The notes under the pieces were generated by a model. The model did no database searches. It saw nothing but the letters and a program-made list of their open reading frames with translations, and was not told the DNA's origin. From contig JACKQL020000079.1 in assembly GCA_018296165.2 (NCBI GenBank), positions 62,001 through 126,000 on the forward strand: a stretch of 64,000 nt of DNA. The letters run 5' to 3'. The DNA comes from Termitomyces sp. T153 (taxonomy: Eukaryota; Basidiomycota; Agaricomycetes; Agaricales; Lyophyllaceae). Shown here one piece after another: positions 58,238 to 64,000 of this stretch (its first letter is position 1; every line of letters begins with the position of its first letter). The position numbers and the translations under genes are program-made.

Positions 58238-59650
58238 ATGTCTTCTCTATCTCTCGGCCACACTTTAGCTACGATCGGCACGACTTTACTCGCTTCGTAT
58301 GTATTCTGGGATGCCCATTGTCCACGCAATACCAGGCGTCGTATTCGTCAGAAGGTGGGTTGACTTTGCAATAATCTGTACAGTCTCACTTCAAATCACC
58401 ATGAACAGCTCCCTGCGAATCTCGACGAATGGAGAATACCCGGGAATTGTGTGCAAGATGAAGAAAGAATATGGCTACAGTTGGGCGAAGTCTTAGACCA
58501 ATGGGGATTCACACAGTGGCAGCACTTCGCGGATAGTATTCTTCAAGCACCTAGTACAGCTCCTCAATTGTCTAGTGGTTTTGGGTATACACCTTTGGCC
58601 AGGACAACGCCTATTTGGCTTGGATGGTTTGAATATACAGTCAGTATCCCTTGTTTCGCTTTGTATATGTTACCTTTCTCCAACTTGTTGTCCATAGAAT
58701 CCTCTCTGCCGTGCCGTTCGCACCCGGGAGGGCCACGATGTTATCATTCGTGTCATTGTTATCGGAAAGGAAGGGCATGAACACCTGAAAATTCTCAGAA
58801 AGCTCGCAACTGGCCCTTTAAGTTTGTATAGCGAAAATCATACCCTTCCTATGTTCTCAGAACTACAGTTCGAGGATATCATCTTTGGTGTCTTTCCCAA
58901 AGCTGGAGGTTCCGTCTCGGAAGCACATGGCTATTGGCCAAGGAATTCCGTGGGCGACATCGTTGACATGTTGCTACAAATGCTAGAGGTGATGTGTTGC
59001 TTGTGCATGTCAACCATATCTATTGATGCAGATTACGAAGGCTCTGGCATTTATCCATTCACATAATGTCGCTCATCGAGTGAATTTTCGCCATTTTACT
59101 AGGATGAGCCTCCAAGTGCTCATCGTTTTCTTCATCAGGACGCATTTATGGACAACTTTGTCGTCCAATGGCAGCCAGAATCACTGGCAGCAAAGAAGAT
59201 ATCCATCTCCCGACCTCGGATCTACTTGATTGATTTTGAAGTTTCTGTACAGTTCTCAGAAGACTGTCCAATTGAAAACCGTGTGTGTGTAGGCCCTCCC
59301 CTCGGTGGTTCTTTTCCTTCACCTGAAATGTACAAGCGTCAATGTCCACCTGAGGTCGAGTCTGGAAAGCCTTATGATCCCTTCAAGCTAGATGTTTGGC
59401 AGCTAGCAAGCAGTCTACATAAATTCAAGGTACTTGATCCCTGTTCCTTCCTCACTTTAATCTCACCACCTTTCAGAGCAAAATCCCAGCTATCGACGAG
59501 ACTCTAGCAGCAATGACTGATGATGATCCAGTTTTCCGGCTTAGTGCACAACAGGCCTTAGATCGACTCGGTCAGATTATCGCTTCGATGCCTCCAGAGT
59601 CGTTACTATTCGAGCCTGAAGGCGCCTTCAAGTTCAAGTCTACCAATTAG
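58238..59650 (+). CDS. Kinase-like paralogue 2 (HRDAF/DFE type)
   Basis: Exons 58238-58354, 58409-58639, 58698-58988, 59032-59079, 59139-59429 and 59477-59650 join to 384 codons, each junction with GT..AG ends. Residues 8-25 form a hydrophobic anchor followed by an Arg-rich stretch (RNTRRRIRQK), as in a type of membrane anchor facing the cytosol. The C-terminal two thirds are a protein-kinase-like fold. The usual VAIK lysine position reads Arg (VIIRVIV), the catalytic loop is AHRDAFMDNF and the metal motif is DFE, not DFG. These changes leave activity open. It is the best-preserved copy with paralogue 3. Substrate and pathway are unknown. Confidence 0.8.
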
Positions 59651-60706
59651 GCAACGTCCTCATCAAGCTCCGGGTGTAATGTTAAGTCCTCGCAGCCTTT
59701 GCCAGTCAATACTAATATGCCTGGATTGTACAACCAAAAAATTTCGAGCTCTACATGCTCTCTTTGTGACCTGCCCAGTCTTTTGCTGGCTGTCTTGGTG
59801 GGAGCCGCTTTCTAACCAGAATGTTTATCAACAACAGCAGATGAGATTATGATTTTCGGAGGGTATAGCTCTCAAATGTCCCATAGACCGGCGTAATATG
59901 ACTTCTTGTCAACCTGACAGGGCTGCTATGAGCAAAACGAGGAAGGTGCACTTGTCCATATAATGACAAGTTAATATCATGCGCAAGATTAGTAAGTAAC
60001 AGATTCTCAAAGAAAAGATCGATAAAGAAAAGCTCAATAAAGAAAAGGGCTTCTAATACCATCAAGGGCCCCCATATTAGTATCAACAGTGTATCAGATT
60101 GACAGCATTTCTGTCAATGCCATTGCTCTCGTGAATAATAACTCAGAACCCATCCAGCTTCCTATCGTCCACTAGTGCGTATTTACCCTCACTACTTCAG
60201 CCATGTCTGACCTTAGACTCGTAATATGTAGGCGGATCGGAGCTTGTTACTCCACCCGACATCGAACCTAATTACGGTACTTTTTTGGATACAGAAAAAA
60301 ATACTGATAACATCAGAAAAGTGAACATTTGGTAATGCATTCCGTTTGATTTTACACAACTTGAATAAGGAATTTGATAGTTGCACAACCAAACATTATT
60401 TACATTCGAGAGGGTCTGAGCCCCCAACTCGGGGCTGGAAGGTTGATGTATGCGAAGGAGTCATTATATCGACAGCGAACCTCCTTCAATTCATTATATG
60501 TTCGAAATTGACGCGGTTTCAGAACAACAGCACCGGTTGTAGCCGTCGAAGTCGGATTAGACAACTTCTCGTAAACCTACAAGCCCAGGGACTAGTTGGG
60601 GACACATACGTCGCATGTTTTGATAACTTGGTTTACCTGATTTGTAAGGCGTAGGACGTCCAAGTCCCCAACGAAAGTGAACCAGAGCCAAAAGGTCACT
60701 GACCAC
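59651..60706. other. Intergenic; duplicated 3' flank then unique DNA
   Basis: About 59651-59900 repeats the 3' flank of copy 1. The rest is unique; AAAGAAAAG(A/C)TC(A/G)ATAAAG recurs three times near 60010-60050. No gene is recognised. Confidence 0.5.
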
Positions 60707-61680
60707 CTATAAATAGTACAAACCTCCTGCCGTCCAGTTCCACCACCTTTCCTGCTTCAAGTATGGTCCGCAAATGATAGGGATCATCGCTTTCCATAAC
60801 TTGTCACGGGTATGCGTCCGACCAATGTGTTCATACTCATACTGTAGCTGCATCGTCATATACTCAAACTATATAGGATAATAATATCCTGCCCATGCTC
60901 AGTCAATCATCCGAAGACGACCATCCTCACCCAAGATAATGTTTCGGAGGTTGAGATCCTGATGCGTCAAGACGAGTGATTCGGAGTCGTCAAAAGTTTC
61001 GTTCCTTTTCGGGACCTCTGGGAATATTTTCCTGATATTTGCTATCATCTGGCGTCTTTCGTTAAGAAATTTAGACAACTCAGGATACGAGGCAAATGGA
61101 CCGCGACATGAATGCAATGCGCCAAACGTAGGCGATTCGCAGATCTGCGGTCCTTACGTGCTGAGTGGACCAAGTGGAGTCATAGTAGATGCTTTCAAGC
61201 GACGTAGCTGACGAATATAGCGACGCAATGTGAAAGCGATGCTGATTTTCCTCCCAATCGAAAGAGATGGCCAGATTTCGGCGAGGTTTGAACCTGGGAT
61301 ATGTACCATGACAATCCAGCAGTCCACTACGCGGCGAACACGCGGGACGGGTATCGTTGTTTCTGCAAACAGAAAGTCAAGTACATTTGCTTCCGGTGCA
61401 TCGACATTATCGCTATCCATGTCTTGGCGTTCCTTGGCCACGGTGATTGGTGTCAGTTTGAAGACGAAGTACGTAGGGGCGACTTCCAGAGCGTCCTTTA
61501 CAAGCTCAAGAATCGCCTCGTCACTAAGTTGGTCGACATCCGACCGCTAGACGGACCTGTGAGCTGCTCAAACGAATCTCGAAAGATACCATGGGATCCA
61601 CTCACAGCGACGCTCCTCTGCGGTCTCCGGTGTGATGCCAGCGTGACTGGTGTCAGGACAGTGTCGAAGGTATCCGCCAT
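60707..61680 (-). pseudogene. APH-family phosphotransferase, three in-frame stops
   Basis: The start is at ATG 61680 (MADTFDTVL). One 59-nt intron (GTGAGT...CTAG) follows the first 25 codons, after which the frame reads to 60707 (305 codons). It contains VFKLTPITVAKE, TIPVPRVRRVV, the catalytic loop LTHQDLNLRNIIL and RMID-x-AWAGYY. Three stops interrupt it: TAA at 61154-61156, TGA at 60903-60905 (where the family has the Trp of IDWAWAG) and TAG at 60869-60871. No frameshift is needed, so decay is recent. It differs from the intact APH-like gene at 11424. Read-through or an alternative gene model seems unlikely but cannot be excluded. Confidence 0.8.
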
Positions 61681-62364
61681 CAGTCAGAGAAAGGTGTAAA
61701 AGAACTATTTCGTATTATCCACAGCGACCTGCATGCAAGCAACATTGTTAGATATTCGGAATTGGCTGCTTCACTGTTACACAATCACGTGGGGATTTGG
61801 CCATGTTGGGTGCCATCATGTGACTCATATCTCGAGTCACGCGCTGATTTGCTCAGCCCATGATAATACTCTGTTCAGTCGCTCTCACTCTAACCACACG
61901 TGCTTGCACATCCACCGGCACTCGCAGACCATCAGAATGTGTTACCGATACCCCAGGTTCTGCGAGGCATTATGTCCTACTGCCACCGTCCCAATGGCAT
62001 GTTTCCGCTTTCCATCACTTATCGACCTCAAAATTTGCACATCATGGTATTCTATAGTATTCTATACCATCACGATGCTAATCAAAATCATTTGGTATAT
62101 GTAAACTTAAAATGGACAAGTCTAAGAGTTCCACTTTCATTATCTGCAGATCTGGATACAAATGCCCTTGAGCTCCCGCTCGCAAAATCAATTATAAACT
62201 TACTTTAACTTTAAGTATGTCCGCACCGAATCATATGTACACGTGATTTGTAAGGCGTCGTTGTGGCGGGCCAAAACAAAACCTACGACATATTGACTAC
62301 TTAGTAACGAGAATAGCTGGCCATAAAACTTGTACACTCTACATACAGAGTAGCTGGAATTCCA
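61681..62364. other. Intergenic, nothing recognised until the duplicated 5' flank
   Basis: Unique DNA. From about 62335 (ACATACAGAGTAGCTGGAATTCCA) it is the 5' flank shared with copy 2. Confidence 0.5.
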
Positions 62365-63787
62365 ATGTCTTCTGTATCTCTCGGCCGCACTTTTGCTACG
62401 ATCGGTACGGCTCTACTCGCTTCGTATGTATTCTGGGATGCCCATTGTCCACGCAATACCAGGCGCCGCATTCGTCAGAAGGTGTGTTAACCTTGCAACA
62501 ACCTGTGCAGTCTCATTTTCAAAAGATTACTATGAATAGCTCCCTGCGAATCTCGATAAATGGAGAATACCCGGGAATTGTGTGCAAGATGAAGAAAGAA
62601 TATGGCTACAGTTGGGCGAAGTCTTAGACCAATGGGGATTCACACAGTGGCAGCACCGTGCGGGTAGTATTCTTCGAGCACCTAGTACAGCTCCTCAATT
62701 GTCTAGTGGTTTTGGATATACACCTCTCGCCAGGACAACACCTATCTGGCTTGGATGGTTTGAATATACAGTCAGTATTCCTTGTTTCGCTTTGTATATG
62801 TTACCTTTCTCCAACTTGTTGTCCATAGAATCCTCTCTGCCGTGCCGTTCGCACCCGGGAAGGTCACGATGTTATCATTCGTGTCATTGTCATCGGAAAG
62901 GAAGGACATGAACACCTGAAAATTCTCAGAAAGCTCGCAACTGGCCCTTTAAGTTTGTATAGCGAAAATCATACCCTTCCTATGTTCTCAGAACTACAGT
63001 TCGAGGATATCATCTTTGGTGTCTTTCCCAAAGCTGGAGGTTCCGTCTCGGAAGCACATGGCTATTGGCCAAGGAATTCCGTGGGCGACATCGTTGATAT
63101 GTTGCTACAAATGCTAGAGGTGATGTGTTGCTTGTGCATGTCAACCATATCTATTGATGCAGATTACGAAGGCTCTGGTATTTATTCATTCACATAATGT
63201 TGCTCATCGAGTGAGTTCTGCCATGTTACTAGTAGGGCGTCTAGGTACTCATCCTTTCCTTTTCTCGATCAGGACGCATTTATCGACAACTTTGTCGTCC
63301 AATGGCAGCCAGAATCACTGGCAGCAAAGAAGATATCCATCTCCCGACCTCGGATCTACTTGATTGATTTCGAAGTTTCTGTACAGTTCCCAGAAGACTG
63401 TCCAATTGAAAACCGTGTGTGTGTGGGCCCTCCCCTCGGTGGTTCTTTTCCGTCACCTGAAATGTACAAGCGTCAATGTCCACCTGAGGTTGAGTCTGGA
63501 AAGCCTTATGATCCCTTCAAGCTAGATGTTTGGCAGCTAGCAAGCAGTCTACATAAATTCAAGGTACTTGATCCCTGTTCCTTCCTCACTTTGATCTCAC
63601 CACCTTTCAGAGCAAAATCCCAGCTATCGACGAGACTCTAGCAGCAATGACTGATGATGATCCAGTTTGCCGGCTTGATGCACAACAGGCCTTAGATCGA
63701 CTCGGTCAGATTGTCGCTTCGATGCCTCCAGAGTCGTTACTATTCGAGCCTGAAGGCGCCTTCAAGTTCAACTCTGATACCAATTAG
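62365..63787 (+). CDS. Kinase-like paralogue 3 (HRDAF/DFE type)
   Basis: Exons 62365-62481, 62540-62770, 62829-63119, 63163-63210, 63273-63563 and 63611-63787 join to 385 codons. It is nearly identical to copy 2 over most exons, including the Arg in place of the VAIK lysine, HRDAFIDNF (Ile for Met) and DFE. The intron before DAF resembles copy 1 rather than copy 2 and keeps its CAG acceptor, so gene conversion or a shared ancestor with copy 1 is possible there. An N-terminal hydrophobic anchor is present. It is probably expressed if copy 2 is; function unknown. Confidence 0.8.
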
Positions 63788-64000
63788 GCAACATCTTCGT
63801 CAAGGTTCGGGTGTAATGTTAAGCAGCCTTTGCCAGCCAGTGTCAAGATGCCTGGATCAAGAAATTCTCAGACTTATCAGCTCTACATGATACCTTTGCG
63901 ACCTGCCCAATCTTCTCCTACCTATTCTGCTGGGAGCTTCCCCCGAGATATACTAACAGCTGATGAGACAATGATTTTCCGAGGGCACCAGCTTATCTAC
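63788..64000. other. 3' flank of kinase copy 3, window end
   Basis: This resembles the 3' flanks of copies 1 and 2 (TTCGGGTGTAATGTTAAG, CAGCTCTACATGA, GGGAGC). The duplicated unit runs off the window. Confidence 0.6.

Overview
The window is nuclear DNA of a mushroom-forming fungus, most likely an Agaricomycete (Basidiomycota). Host genes are broken by many short introns of about 48-62 nt with GT..AG ends. A division I chitin synthase, a lineage-typical HRDAF-type kinase-like family and Tf1/sushi-like chromoviral retrotransposons point the same way. The order cannot be decided from the sequence. Roughly two thirds of the window is transposable-element DNA.

Layout. 1-955: LTR-like DNA, not securely assigned. 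956-4188: CpG-depleted relic of the 3' part of a Ty3/gypsy element. 4189-8036: Ty1/copia relic on the minus strand, with a tRNA-derived SINE inserted in its integrase (13-bp target duplication). 8037-13080: unique DNA with a candidate small secreted-protein gene (minus) and an intact APH-family phosphotransferase gene (plus). 13081-18962: CpG-depleted relics, namely a second SINE-like tRNA head, a gypsy gag, a minisatellite and a solo LTR. 18963-25031: a young, complete but pol-less LTR element. 25032-28870: a tyrosine-recombinase (DIRS/Ngaro-like) retrotransposon relic and a fold-back element. 28916-30236: an NAD(P)-dependent reductase gene with seven exons (minus). 32340-35280: A+T-rich decayed repeat DNA with a solo LTR. 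35556-50312: a kinase-like gene split by a 13.3-kb gypsy chromovirus, which itself carries two later solo-LTR insertions. 51932-55328: chitin synthase with twelve exons. 55778-63787: three direct copies of the kinase-like gene, with a decayed APH gene between the second and third.

Two observations stand out. First, the gypsy family seems to use self-priming. The 12-13 nt directly after the 5' LTR are complementary to an invariant motif AGTCTTGATATT(A) that lies about 30 nt downstream of the LTR TATA box, as in yeast Tf1. Second, an intron-containing gene runs antisense between pol and the 3' LTR. It has its own conserved upstream region and is kept both in the pol-bearing element and in the pol-less element. 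Its introns fit the antisense strand, and its product has a Cys-rich segment and a coiled-coil-like segment. I do not recognise it as a characterised protein.

History. Old element copies have lost nearly all CpG while young ones keep it, which suggests CpG methylation followed by deamination. Target-site duplications (GCAAA, CCTAT, TAGGT, CTAGA, CGCCG, CTTAC) give exact element borders and the order of nesting.
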